Of a DNA stretch of 64,000 bases, positions 34,221-46,500 are shown one piece after another. The position numbers and the translations under genes are program-made. This stretch comes from Diploscapter coronatus. Lineage: Eukaryota > Nematoda > Chromadorea > Rhabditida > Rhabditidae. The notes beneath the pieces were generated by a model, which had not been told where the DNA came from, searched no databases, and saw only the letters and a list, made by a program, of their open reading frames with translations. How positions within the stretch are numbered: the first letter of the stretch is position 1; each line of letters opens with the position of its first letter. The stretch is taken from positions 63,193,249 to 63,257,248 of the forward strand of contig OZ038423.1 of NCBI GenBank assembly GCA_964036155.1, read 5' to 3'.

Positions 34221-34568
34221 AGAATCACGCTACAGACTGCTATCATATCCTAGCAATACAAATCTCCTTTAGCTCTTTGATAGTCACGTTCTCTTCTTAA
34301 CTCCACTCCCAGGTTTTATTTGAACATGAATTTGTGTACTTCATTGACACGAGTAATATGATATAGAGAAAAGAACATGCAATTGGGATATGTATCTGAT
34401 TACATTTGAAGTTCATTTCAGGCCTATGCAGTCTATCCATCCGAATTGCTATGGAAGAGGGACTGGCGAAGTGAAGGTCCCTCAGCCCCGTTCAGAGGAC
34501 TGCGAGGCAAGCGAGTGCCCTACCAGAGTCTGAAGGGATTGCGGGGTAAACGAGTCTTCGAGGATTGA
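32632..34568 (+). CDS. Neuropeptide precursor of tachykinin-related type
   Basis: Two exons (32632-32709 and 34422-34568) encode 74 residues. The first 20 or so form a signal peptide (MQLLYSLFAFLLALIISVRA). After a KR site at 38-39 come two peptides, each ending in GKR, the usual amidation and cleavage signal: DWRSEGPSAPFRGLR-amide (40-54) and VPYQSLKGLR-amide (58-67). The first matches the protostome tachykinin consensus FX1GX2R-amide; the second has Leu instead of Phe. Tachykinins act as secreted neuromodulators on G-protein-coupled receptors. The ATG lies two bases after a strong acceptor site (tctgccctcag) and 277 bases after the GSTZ1 stop. An AATAAA is at 34699-34704. The signal peptide and processing sites are certain; the tachykinin assignment is an inference. 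Confidence 0.88.
34189..34216 (+). repeat. GA dinucleotide microsatellite
   Basis: About 14 GA units in the long intron of the neuropeptide gene. A shorter GA run lies at 32472-32486, upstream of the same gene. Confidence 0.9.
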
Positions 34569-34698
34569 CTCTGCCTTGCCTGACTGATCAGTTCCATCGC
34601 CCTTGTCGATTTGCCTAGATCCCGCTATATTCTCTCCAATATCCCCTCATCATCGCTCTCTTCATCTTCAAAATATCAGCCAGTATTTTCTCCACGAG

Positions 34699-34704
34699 AA
34701 TAAA
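34699..34704 (+). terminator. Polyadenylation signal AATAAA of neuropeptide gene
   Basis: Canonical AATAAA 131 bases after the stop codon, followed by a GT-rich stretch (ACGTGTGTGTGC). Confidence 0.6.
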
Positions 34705-35039
34705 TTCATTCCTTGTTATATACGTGTGTGTGCATAAAACTGGAAAAATTGCTTGAATTGAGAATATCTTGTTTTGATAAATATTTGATGAGCCTCTTGT
34801 AGAAAGGACAATAAATGATCAAATCCAATATCGCAACCTTAATTTATTTACAGACAAACAGAAGGAAAGAAAAAATTTACAAAGTACCAGCCTAAAGATT
34901 TCTAACGAAATAATAATTACATACAGAACCCCTTTCTAGAGCCAATTAAATAAATTGAACAAAGATTTTTCTTGAAGTATAGAATTCGTATAATAAATTT
35001 GTAAAAAATAAATGATACACAACTTTTGCTTAGCTTTAT

Positions 35040-35194
35040 GAGGCTTGTTGGCGGATCTGAAAATCGGCGATCCTACCCGATCCGATCTGTTTTCGTCTCA
35101 ATCTGATTCGATACGACGACATCTTCAGGAAACCCATCCAATCCGAAAATTTGCCAAACCGATCCGTCAGAGCGCATCGGATCCAACAAGCCTG
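35040..35194. mobile_element. MITE-like element, 155 bp, related to the CAGGG family
   Basis: Left end gAGGCTTGTTGG...GGATC; right end reverse-complemented CAGGCTTGTTGGATCC. The interior is made of CCGATCCGATC-type repeats. No clear 8-base duplication remains (agctttat against attcatat). Confidence 0.55.
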
Positions 35195-35510
35195 ATTCAT
35201 ATGAGCCATTATGTGCAGGATCGTGTATTACTCATCTTCCTCAAATTTATATGACAAAGGTAATGCAGGAGCTTCCAAAGAATAAAGATTGATCTTCATC
35301 TATCAAATGCTAAATCATAAATTCTAAGAAATTCTTTCTCTTCGCACACTACAAATACTCGACCAAATGAATTAGAAACTGGCTTTGAGAGTTATAGAGG
35401 CTTTTCCAGAAACGCTTACTTTTTTCGAGCCTCTCTAAATCTCCTCTTTTCTAATGCTCTTTCTCTTCTCTGCAGATCAAGCGCACAACGCAAAATGCGA
35501 GTCTCTTCTC

Positions 35511-35575
35511 ATAGCAGTGTGGTGTAATGGGTAGCGAGTTGGATTTTTGCCCTTTCCAGTAGGGTTATGCGAGAT
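35511..35575 (+). other. tRNA-like promoter boxes, possibly a SINE or tRNA relic
   Basis: The run GTGGTGTAATGGGTAGCGAG fits the D-arm/A-box of a eukaryotic tRNA, and GGGTTATGCGAG about 40 bases on is a poor B-box (expected GGTTCGANTCC). I could not fold a cloverleaf with a good acceptor stem, so this is not called as a functional tRNA. Confidence 0.2.
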
Positions 35576-35818
35576 TTTTAAAAAGCGCAGAGAAGCTCGA
35601 AAGAAGTCAACGTTTCTGGGAATGCTAGGGGGTATATTTGAATGTTGCATTAAATTGGATAAGTTTGAGAGAAAGAATGTATGAAACTGAATGACTAGGT
35701 TGGGGAGGAGAAATGAGAAGGAATGCACGATGACGAGAAGACAAATCACAAAATCATCGGTGAAATAAATAGGTTTGGTTTGATTAGAATTGAATACAAT
35801 AGGATAGGAGAGGGTAAA

Positions 35819-38800
35819 TTACTTATTGCATAAAGATACACTGTCCAATGCTAGAAGATTGACTGTCGAAGAGGAAGGAGTTGCAGCTGCTGAGTAACAC
35901 AGCTCACATTCATCCAGAAGGGTGAGGAATTCTTGAGGAGTTGGACCGCCAAGAACCTGGAAACATTTAATAGTGATTATTATTTTTTTTAAATCAGCCT
36001 AAACTGAAGAATTTCGGCAAACTTGGATTTTTCGCGACAAATCCAGACAGCCAATAATTTCTTTAAAAGATAGTATTCAACATATCATCGTAAATGAAAA
36101 CATTTTCGTAGGCGAAATATCTCTAGTCTTATGCCCTTGAATACGTTGAGCTGATTGTTGCACATAATCATTTCACTAGGTCTATCTTTGGTCTAGGGGT
36201 GGACTTGGATGCTATTTTTGGTTAGATGAGCACTTGCCTCCCAACTGTTTGATTTCAAAATAATCATAAAAGAAAGCGTTTCTACCACTAACGCATTTAT
36301 GCAAAGGGACGACTTACTTCTATTAAATAACGTTAGAGAATTCATCAATGATAAACTTTGAAAGAAGTTCATCTTCAAAGGAACAGAAAACTAGTACCTG
36401 TCCAGAGTTGACATGTGGTCGATTGCAGGAGTTAGAAATGGATGTTGAAGCAGCTGTGGATTTGATTGGATCGGAGAATGAGGAGGAGGGTTGTAGAGAC
36501 AGAGGTTGGGGCTGGCAACGAGTCTGATAGTGCTGGTCCAAGGCAGTTGTCAAGTCGAACATCTATGATAACGAAATCATAATCATTAAAAATTACAGGG
36601 CGAGCCAAAATCTGTAGCGTTAAAAGATTTTCGAAAAAAATTCGCACGAGATTTGAAGAAAAGGACAAATATCCTTCAAATTTGAATACAAATCGATCCA
36701 GAATTTTGTTCACTCTATAAGAGAAGGAAACATGCCTGGACAGTTCCAAATATAGTTCCACAGAAAAGAAATCTCCTCGGTCTGCCTCCCATTCGAGAAG
36801 AGCCTTCACATTCGTGCACAGCATAGGCAGAAATCGGAGCACTATCGACCGTTTTTACGGTACAAACTCTAAAGTAAAAAAATAGAATTATATTTTGAGA
36901 AACCATTACCTTTCACCGGTAGAAGCAAGTCGAATGAAGACTTGATTGCTGTCAGGAATGACCAACTGCACGAACACTTGCTCACTTTCTTGATCACCAA
37001 ATGGGCCTATAAGGAAACGTATCATTAAAGAAGAAACACTGAACTATTTCCAACCTGGACAGATGGGTTCTCTTTCGTGGTTTTCTCCCACAACATCGAG
37101 AGTCAGCACTTTGAAAGAGGCCAGACTCGTTGACCCAGGCTGAGTGCTAATCATTCCTCGGAATCGAGTTATTGCCCAAGTTCTCACGTGGTTGTATTCA
37201 GAGCAAACTGTAATTTTGAAATAATTTTGTCCCCATTAAAAATAAAATACGGGTTTTGGAAGTCCAAGTTTGAAAACGAAAAGTGGTCAACTTTTCAAAT
37301 GAGAGTTCTATGAACTGAGATAAATTTAAGAGGACTCATCAAAATCGTTACCGCTGATCAGATAATTAGTAGTCAGCGCGACAATCATGATGGACGAATT
37401 ATGTACAGTGAATGTCTGGAACAATTGAGGCCCGTGCCCGACAGTCTCGGGGTGCTGCACGATCAGACGGACTGTGCCACTCGCTGTTCCATACGCTATT
37501 TCTATCCAATTGCCACAGACGTCTGAAGTTAACTTCATTGACTCAGAAATATAATTAGAGCATCATGGAATATTCATTCAGTTCGTGCTATTTTAGGCGA
37601 AGGCGCTGACACAAAAGGAATACACTGTATGGACATCTAACGTAAGAAACCGTACGCTAATTACAAAAAAATTAGAAAACGGAAAATTTCATCTTCCCCC
37701 GCCTTTGAAAAATAATGTATGGTCGTATGATGCACTACTGTTGGAATTGACATTTCTAAGCATAAATATTTTTAAAATCTTACTGGTCTTTGGAGTGAGA
37801 TAAACACTGAGAGCAGTGATACATTCCCCATTAGGATCCTTGTAGAGTTCGGTAACGAGCAAATCGTTGTCCTTCATTCGGAGAGGGAATTTCTGCATGT
37901 CGATGTAGTACATCGCCCCGTTCACGCAGCCAAGAATCAGGGACGAGCCTGCTGTGTCATAGCACGAAATCGGCATTACATCTAAACACACTCAGACATT
38001 ATTCTGAAAACGAGCAAGCAATTGCACCTTGAACCTGCCAATTCTGAGAAACAGAGTGCCAAATAATGACTTTTCCTTTGCGACTCAGAGCAACTAGTTG
38101 ACTGCCAACAAAGAACAGCCTGCTGATTGGGCAATCACAAACGAATGAACCTGAAAACAGTCATGTTGAGGCCAAAGATTGCATAGACCCAATTTCAGTG
38201 CAGTTAGACTAAATGGAGAGAACTGTAAAAATATCTAATGAAGTTTGGAGATAACCTTGCTTCAAATTTCACCCCACGCCCTTTTTCATACTTTACTTTC
38301 GTATAAAATTCTGTATTCACCACATAAACATAGAAGAATTAAGAAGAAACGGAAGATTTGATCATGAGACAAGAAAATCATCTCTTTTAAAACCAAAAGC
38401 TTTCAAGATGAATCTTTCAAATGTTGGAACTAACCCTTCTTTGTCCCATTGTCATCGTCCATCGACCATAGTAAAATTGTTCCATTTGCGAGTGAGACAG
38501 CGAGCATTTTATCAGATCCTTGAGGGCCAAATTTGGTGTGCATCGCGACGAGTTGAATTTCTGCATCGACTCGGGGCGTCGTGAAAATAGGATTCCACCC
38601 AGCACTTTCTCGCAATCTAATTGATTTCGTGTTATTTTCCGAAGAAAAACCTACTAAATTTCAAATCTACCTGTAAACACAAACATATTCCGAATAAGCG
38701 ACTGCGATCATGTTGTGATGAGCCTTGATTTGTCGAACACGAAGCATCGGACGATTCGCGTCAAATCGAAGCTGACAAATTTCAGTTTTTGAATCAAAAT

Positions 38801-40156
38801 TAAGAATTTCAATTTACCATTTCTCCGGATCCCTTCTTCATGTGGCCATGAACTTTGGGGGAAAACGGAACTGATGAAGAAGACGATGATTGGCTAGCTA
38901 AAATCAAGGGAATATTATTGAAATGAGGTGAAGATCGATCTTTCACTTGTTAAGCTTTCTACCAATGAATAAATAATCTTCATACTTAATTTTAGTGAGT
39001 TCTTCCTAATTTCGATTATACTTCGTCTCTTTATATCAGCATGAAAGAAGAAACTATTCGTTAAATTCTGTGGAAGAAATACTCATTTTTAGACATCGGA
39101 ACAACAATCAAGTTTAAGGCCCGAAGAATTTTGGGAATCGAAATTAGCTACCTAAGAATTTTCGAACCCCGATTCGGAGTTGACCTTCCAAAAACTACGA
39201 AATAGAAACAAGAATTGACAAAAAAGACGCTGGAATTAGAATTTCATCTTATCACTGATACAGCCTATTCTTCCAAACTTTGACCAAATATTCGATGAAT
39301 CCTGAAAATACCTACCTGCTGCTTTATTCTTCGCAGTTTGTGAATCGAAATTGAGCCGAGGAGCAGGAATCATGGCCGTGTAGAGCACGTTTCCGCAGGC
39401 GGACTCTTCCAATTCGTCGCAGAGAGAAAGTCGCTTGACGAGTGGACCCAGGCCATAGAACATCGCTTCGTGCTTCAACAGGGCGATAGGGACTCGACTG
39501 AAATTAGGGTTTGCATGAAATGCTGATAATTTATCCTTTTTCAAAAGAGTATTGAACAGTGAGTGTTTTCATTAATTTTGGAATAATTTTGAGATATACG
39601 AAAATATCCTAATGTAATCGTCGCGACCTGATGAGACCGTATGAGGACAAGGAGAAAATAGGGAAGCGTTCTCAATTCTGCAGTTTTTTTTTTCAAGTTA
39701 CGATGATTAGATGTTTTCTAGTTAACATCAGGGGTGTTGGGACTCGGCCGAGGCCCATCTTTTCAGACTTACAACATCCCTGGTTAACATTTAATAAAAA
39801 CAGGATAAAATGAAATCCCAACTCGACACTATGGTGAACAGAATCAGATAAAATTGACCAACCTCAAATCGACTTGCTTCGTCCTTAGCCAGTTCAGAAT
39901 AACTCGGAACGCATCAGGATCTCGATCGATGAATATCGCGCCTGTTTCTTCGTCCTTCAACGAGGATATCCTGCCGCTCAGCAGACTGGTGAAGAATCTA
40001 AAAAAATGAAACCAAGTCACATCAAAACTATTGAAAAAAGACTCACGAATCGGGTACCCAAGTGAGTGTGGACAGACTGGAGGAGAACTTCGTGCCCCCG
40101 ACATTCAAATGCACGATTTTGTCTGTGGATCGAGTGGCTGCAGATTCGGGTGACAT
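35819..40156 (-). CDS. SHKBP1/KCTD3-type protein: BTB (T1) domain plus WD-like propeller
   Basis: Fourteen exons give 655 residues: 40156-40047, 39997-39863, 39497-39316, 38897-38818, 38771-38671, 38616-38435, 38150-38028, 37981-37784, 37522-37352, 37207-37055, 37006-36910, 36868-36736, 36562-36398, 35956-35819. The T1/BTB domain (about 13-82) has [19 protein letters not shown] and [20 protein letters not shown]. The rest matches the KCTD3/SHKBP1 propeller closely, with [44 protein letters not shown] and [14 protein letters not shown]. Human KCTD3 regulates HCN3 channels and SHKBP1 binds SH3KBP1 in EGF receptor trafficking; the role in this animal is unknown. The intron after 36736 starts with GC rather than GT. 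A splice acceptor lies three bases before the ATG. A CAGGG MITE is in intron 2. Confidence 0.95.
39729..39782. mobile_element. Tiny hAT-like MITE, 54 bp, with perfect 8-bp target duplication
   Basis: Ends are CAGGGGTGTTG and, reverse-complemented from the right, CAGGGATGTTG. Exact copies of gttaacat flank it (39721-39728 and 39783-39790). It lies in intron 2 of the KCTD3-like gene. Confidence 0.8.
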
Positions 40157-40593
40157 GGACTGAAATTGGAACGAATAAATGAATGAATGAACGGTAATTG
40201 AAGAGAACAAGGAAGGGAAAAGCAGCTGTTGTGACGTAGATGTCATATGAAATGGATTAGTGAACATGAATGCGAGGGGCACAACAGATAAGGGCACGAA
40301 TTCAGCGATGAGCAGGGAAATAATCACGAAAGTGGGCAAATGAGAGAAAATCGAACGAATCGAGGAATATCGGCAAGTGTTCGCAATAAATTCTGCAGCA
40401 GTGCTTGCAGCAATTCACAAACCTGCTTTGCATTCTGCATTCCTTCTTTTTCCCTTCTCTCTTTTTCCCTCTTCTTTCACCCCACACCCTCTCAGTGGCC
40501 ATTTTGTTTATCATCAATATACCGCAGTCACAATTTCAGTCATTCATTCAGCGATTTGCTGTGTGAGTGGGCAGTCAGTGCGGACAGGCAGCA
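40157..40593. promoter_or_regulatory. Shared divergent 5' region of KCTD3-like and EEA1-like genes
   Basis: Only 437 bases separate the two divergent ATGs. Splice acceptor-like sites end three bases before the KCTD3-like ATG (minus strand, ccaatttcag) and 54 bases before the EEA1-like ATG (plus strand, cacaatttcag, ending 40539). The middle (about 40435-40490) is rich in CTTT/CTCT pyrimidine runs. No core promoter motif is obvious. Confidence 0.5.
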
Positions 40594-43500
40594 ATGCTCA
40601 AACGACTCAAGGCACAGGCCTCGCAGATCGCCAGTGAGGTAGGTTGAACAAGATAAAGATCCCGTAAATCAGCTGATTTGTTGGGGTTACCGGATTTTGG
40701 TGGTTTTGAAAGAAAGATTGGACCTAGTTTGGAAATTTATCAAAATTCCTATTTTCGAGAAATTTTCACACCTTTAAAATTGCTCAAGTCAGAATTTTCA
40801 TTTTTTTTCACTTGGTCGGTCTAATTTCAGCTCCCATCAGTATTGAACTCGAATGCGTCTCGCGGTTCTCACGACGACTCTGTCTCGATTACGACAGCAG
40901 CAGACGACGAGGTGGAGGGATTCCTCTGTCCAATGTGCATGGCCACTTTCCAATCGCCTGAACAATTATCATCACACTTCGAACAGAATCATTCACAGGT
41001 AGACAATTCGTTTTTAAAGTACAAAAATTCAAAACATCAGTATTTTGATTTATCCTTCGACATTTTTTTTTTAGAAAACTGATAAACTTTTATCTTTGCA
41101 TTATTTTTTTAAAAATATTTTCGCTAAAGCTTTCTAAAAGAATACTCCGACAATCAGAGCAGGTTTTATAAAAATTTATAGTATAGGAAAAATAGATTTA
41201 GTCAATTTTTATGAGTTTTCACCGGATAAGGCAAAGAGGGGCACTGTGAACACCTTTCATATGAAATCGAACCAGTCTGAAACTTACCATACATTCATTT
41301 CTTACATGGGAAGTGCGTTTGCAATATTTCACTTGAATCTTTTTACTACAAAAGGATGGACTAAAATGGATAATGAAATAGGAATGATTCAACACTTTTG
41401 TCCACCTGTTTATCACCGCACTATTCATTCTAACCTTTTCCTAATTTCTGTGGTACATACGAATAATGGCGATAATATTTGCAACAGTTCTAGATTTTTT
41501 CAATTTAGGCGATTCCAAACCCGAATTTCGATGCGAATTCTCAGCAACAGAAATCGCCGAGTGGCAGTTCTGTTGACAGTGGCAGAATGACTGCGAATTT
41601 CGATGAACAGGAACTCAGAATTCAGCTGAAAGAGGAGAAACAATATGCTGCTAAACTCAAGGCTAGTTGATAATTTTATTTTGTAAAAAGAGAACAGTAT
41701 TTAGGAAGAGCTAGAGAATCTTCAATCATTTCTTGCACAAAGTTCGGATGTTCCTGAGGGCGAAGTTCCCTATCTTTTGCAACAAATTCAAGTGCTTGAA
41801 GCAACGAAAAGCATCTGTAAGCAATTTTATTTTATTTTTTTTTTTCGGAAACGTAGTAAACTCTGAGAAAAGACGTGATTTCAAATTCTGAAACGATAAA
41901 AGATACATTATCTTTCATGGGATATTTCCTACACGACGTCAATTCTTTCATAACTAAACTTTCCTATTTATTGAAAATAAACGGAAACATAAATTTTAGT
42001 AACGAAAAATCTGTTCGAGTTCGAGAAGACTAGTAGCCAAATGAAGAGACAACTGGAGGGAACATCACAAGAGAAAACCGAACTGACTGGCAGATTGAAG
42101 GAATTGACTGCGAAAATACGAGAAATGACGGACGATATGGAGAACTCCAATGTGCGAAAACGGAAAATACTTTGAAAGATTGAAGAGTTTAAGGTTGAGA
42201 AGGCAGTTCTGACCAAGGAATTGACAAAGATGAAGGAGGACCTGGGAAAATATGGAAAGGAGATCGAAAAGCTCAGCAAACTGCTCGATCAACGGTATGG
42301 TAAACCATGCGTTTGAATTTAAAAAATATTTCACTTCCTTCTTTCAAAAAATGAACGATTATGCTTTGGAAAAAGGAATCCTTGTTGCCATTTTTCTATT
42401 TTTTTATCATCGAATCAAAAGATTTTCAGACCAAGTGAAGATGATGTGAAGGTGCTGCGTACAGAGCTTGTGAATGCACAGAAACTGATGGATGAGATTT
42501 CGAAAGGGAAGGACGTGGAAATACAGGAGCACATCGATACTATCAGGAAACTGAACATTGAGCGCGAAAAGTGAGCATATTTTTTATTATGAAGTAAAAA
42601 TAACACTAATTCAGGCTTCACTGCACTATAGAAAATCTGAAAACCCAGATGAATGACGGACAGAAAGCTTTCGGAGAGTAAGATTTTTTTAACTGAAAAG
42701 AAAAGTTTTTTTCCTAGACGAATGACAACTCAATCAGCAGAGGCACAAAATGTGTTGGAAGAGAAGCAGAAGGAATGTGAATCTGCGAAGGCGCAGGCTG
42801 AAGGGGCTGAGATGAGAATAAAGACCTTGGAAAACACGTAAGTGGTCTTCATTTAGATTTTATTTACAGCTTAAATTCCAATTTAATTGAAAATTTACGC
42901 ATTTGGGGCTATCTATAATAAGATTATGCTGAGAATTCCGTAATTTTTCTACAAGCCGTCCGGGAACCAAAAGTTACAAACCCTGTATTGAGATTTTCAG
43001 TTGCTAACTGATTGTTATGATTTTAGAATTTCTGAAAACGTGTCAGAACTAACTTCATGCAGAGAGAAAATCAAGGAATTGGAGCAGATTCTGCAGCAGG
43101 GCGAGCAGAAAATCGAAGACTCGGTCAGAGCCAATCAGGGCAATCAGTCAAAACTCGATGAATTGCAGCAGAAACTTCAGCAGGTTCAGGAATATTTGCC
43201 AATTTATTTCTTTTCTTTTGGTTCAGATGATCGAGGAAAAGAAGAAATATGAACAACAGTTGGAGTCGTTTGAAGAGAAGAATAGTGCTCAGAATGACAG
43301 CGTCAAAGCTGTAAGTGGATATTTCTAGAGAAAAATAAAATTTAACTTTAGCTGGAGAATTCCAACATGAATCTGACAAGTGAATTATCTTCTCTTTCCG
43401 CTCTACTTGAGCAAGAAAGAAGCCTTCTTGCTGAAAAGGTACGGTCTTTCATGTTTAATTTTCGACAACAGCAAATGTCCTAGTAGTGCAACATTGCAAC

Positions 43501-46500
43501 ATGAAGAAATAATGTATGAGAGCTCTTCCTTACTTTCTTCCTACCATACACATTATATCATATTGTGATGTTTCCAAATTACTCATTTTTTACTTTATTT
43601 TAATTTTCTTCCAGAATGCACAGTTGTCAGCCAAAGACAACGAGCTGCATGAATTAAAGGGAAGATTCTCCGATGGAGAGAAGCAGGTTCAGAGACTGCA
43701 GGAACAATTGGTTGGAAAGGAAAAAGATGTAGGGGAGACGGCAAGGGAACTAGAAGAATTGAATGGACAAATTCAGTCTCTCAGGCAGAAGGTAGAAGAT
43801 TTATTGCAATTATGATGTTTAAAACTCGTAAAAAGATTATATTGCTACCATTTTTAATTGAACTTTTTCCAGATTTCTGAAGGAGAAGGTGGAGCCAAAG
43901 AGGCAATCGAGCAATTGAACGCAGAAAAGCAGAAGCTCAGCGAGCAGCTGCAAGAAGCTATTTCTGCTGCCAAACAGCAGGTCTGAATTATTGAAATTAT
44001 TTTGGATTTTTCATAGTTGACGGTGAGATAAGATGAATTTTGAAACTAAAACCGGAATTACCCTTTGGAAAATTCCTAAAGCAGACTTGGAACGAAGATG
44101 ACAAAAAGACACCTGAATCAAAGCTACTTCTCATCTCATAACGACACGAATTATAAAGAAAAATTTACAAAGAAACTTTCAGAAGAAGGATTCTGATGCG
44201 AAATTGGATGGTGTGGAGAAAGAATTCAGATCAGCTGAGAGGGACCTGAATACAAAACTGACAGAAACGATGGAAGAAAAAGAACAGATACAGAGGAAAT
44301 TTAGGGAGGCCGAGGATGAAAGCAGGAGGAAGGTGGGAATTTGAAAATTTTTGAATTTTCGATTTTTTTCACTTTTAGACGGAAATGATTGGCGAAATGG
44401 AAAGAGACATGCAGGAGGAAAGGGAAAAAGCTGCAGAGAAATTCAGCAAATTGAAGGAAATCATTCAGCTGAAGGAGGCGGGAATTGATGAAATGGAACA
44501 GAAAATCGGAAAGGTTAGAAAATTGTTATTGAAAGAAAAGAAAATGATAAGTGAATTCAGATGGCGAGTGAACTCTCGGAAACAGCAAAACTGATTCGAG
44601 AAAAGGAGCGACTTTATGAGGAAAGCAAGCAAACCATTGAGGATTCAATTCACAGACTCGAACTAGCTGAGGCTAATGCGGCTGCTTTAGTAAGTATTCT
44701 TTAGAAAGGGATTTGCGATTGATGTAAAGATGCTGTATATTGGGTTAAGGAAAAAATCGAGATATATGAAAATATTATTTTGCCGTTGCCATTAATTTGG
44801 AATTAGATCCTAGAAAACATGCCAATGTGTTTTTGCAGGAACAAAGCCTGGCTGAATGTGAAAGCAAGAGAGATTTGGCTGTGTCTGCACAGAATGAACT
44901 TCTGGCAAAAGTTGCTTCCCTCGAACAAATATGCACAGAAATGAAACGAAAAGATTCCCAGGTTTTATTATAATTTTCTTAAGCCTGTTATTATTCCATT
45001 CTATTTCAGTCTGAGTCCCAGTTGCAGGAGAAAATTTTTGAATTGGAAGACCTGAAAAAACAAATCTCTGAAAAGGTTAGAATAAACGTGAAATATTCGA
45101 AAAACGCAATTATTTTAGGAAGCCTTCTGGAAAGGAAAGAAGGAAGAGTACGAGAAAATGCTGGAGCAGAATCAGGAAGCTCATGATGAAGTGACACAGT
45201 CCTTGGAAGGACAGAAAAGCCAGCTCCAGGTTGCTCAGGCTGAAATTGCTGCACTAAAGGTTGGAATAATTTCTCGATTTTAGTTATTTTGCATTATTTT
45301 TCCGCGAAGGTAGCAATGGACGCATCATTTTAACGATAATCTTGTCTTGTCTTCCTTATATCTTGAATATCGTATATTTCTTCATATAGAAAGGAGGAAG
45401 ATGTCTTGCAGATTTCACTAAGAATTGACACCAATTGAATATTTTCTAGGCGAGGACGGTAGATTGTGAAGCTCAAATGGAGGAGAAAGACGCACAGATT
45501 CGGAATGTCGAAAGCGAGATGAAGGAAGAAAGAGTGAAGATCGAAGAAATGGTGAGATCTAGAGGCTTCAACTAAAAGAATTGAAAATGATTGTTTCAGA
45601 GGCAAGAGCTTCTTGATCGGGATGGTCAAATTGAGTCAATCAATTCTAATCTGCAGAGGGAGAAGGAAGAACGAGAAGTATTTCGAATAAGTTTATTTTC
45701 AAAACGAAAATCACAAACTTTAGGCAGTTATTTCGACTTTATCTGCAAAGGATGAAGCGATAAGTCGCTTGCAGTCAGACATTGCCGAATTACAGGCACA
45801 GAGCGAGGAAGTGAAGATGCAAATGAGCGAGAAAGAAAGATCTGCAAACGAAACTGAGCAGGTAAGAATTGGAATTATAAAAAGTTATTCTCGTAATTAC
45901 CGGTGTTTCTCTCCATCAGGTTCTAAATTTCTCAGAAGTATGAGATGTGTTTTAGCAAGTTCACAATCTACGCGAACTTCAAGCCGAATTGGAAAAGTCC
46001 TCTTCACAAAAAGACGATGAAATCTCCACCGTCAAGGAGAATAATGTAAATTTCTAAAGGAAAATTTCATTCTTATGATTTATTAAATCCAGAAAGCCTT
46101 ATTGGATGAAATAGAGGAGAAGAATTCAGCTGCAGAAGAGCTAAAGAAAACGATTCAACAACTTGAAGAAGAGAAGGCACGACTTCAGCAGGATGTTGAA
46201 GCTAAAACCACGGTTAACTTGTTTTATAATTCATGACAACTTTAAATCGTACCGTTTTCAGCTGGAAAAACGATGCAAAGAATTGGAAGCTTTGACTCGC
46301 GATTTGAAGCGAGAGCATGACAACCAACTAGCTGAAGTCAAATCTTCGCTTGTAAGGATTTCATCATCTTTCTTTTGTAATTACATTTCTAGGAGATTTT
46401 GATGGAGAAGCAGGAGGAAGACAAGAATAAATATGCCGAGAAAGAGGCTGAATTGAGAGGAGAAATACAGCAGATCGAGAGGAAGTTGCAAAGCACTGAA

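Larger units (their letters stand above)
34569..35818. other. Intergenic region between convergent genes
   Basis: Contains the 3' UTR of the neuropeptide gene (AATAAA 34699-34704), an inverted-end element at 35040-35194, and a tRNA-like A-box/B-box stretch near 35511-35575. No protein exon is seen. Confidence 0.5.
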
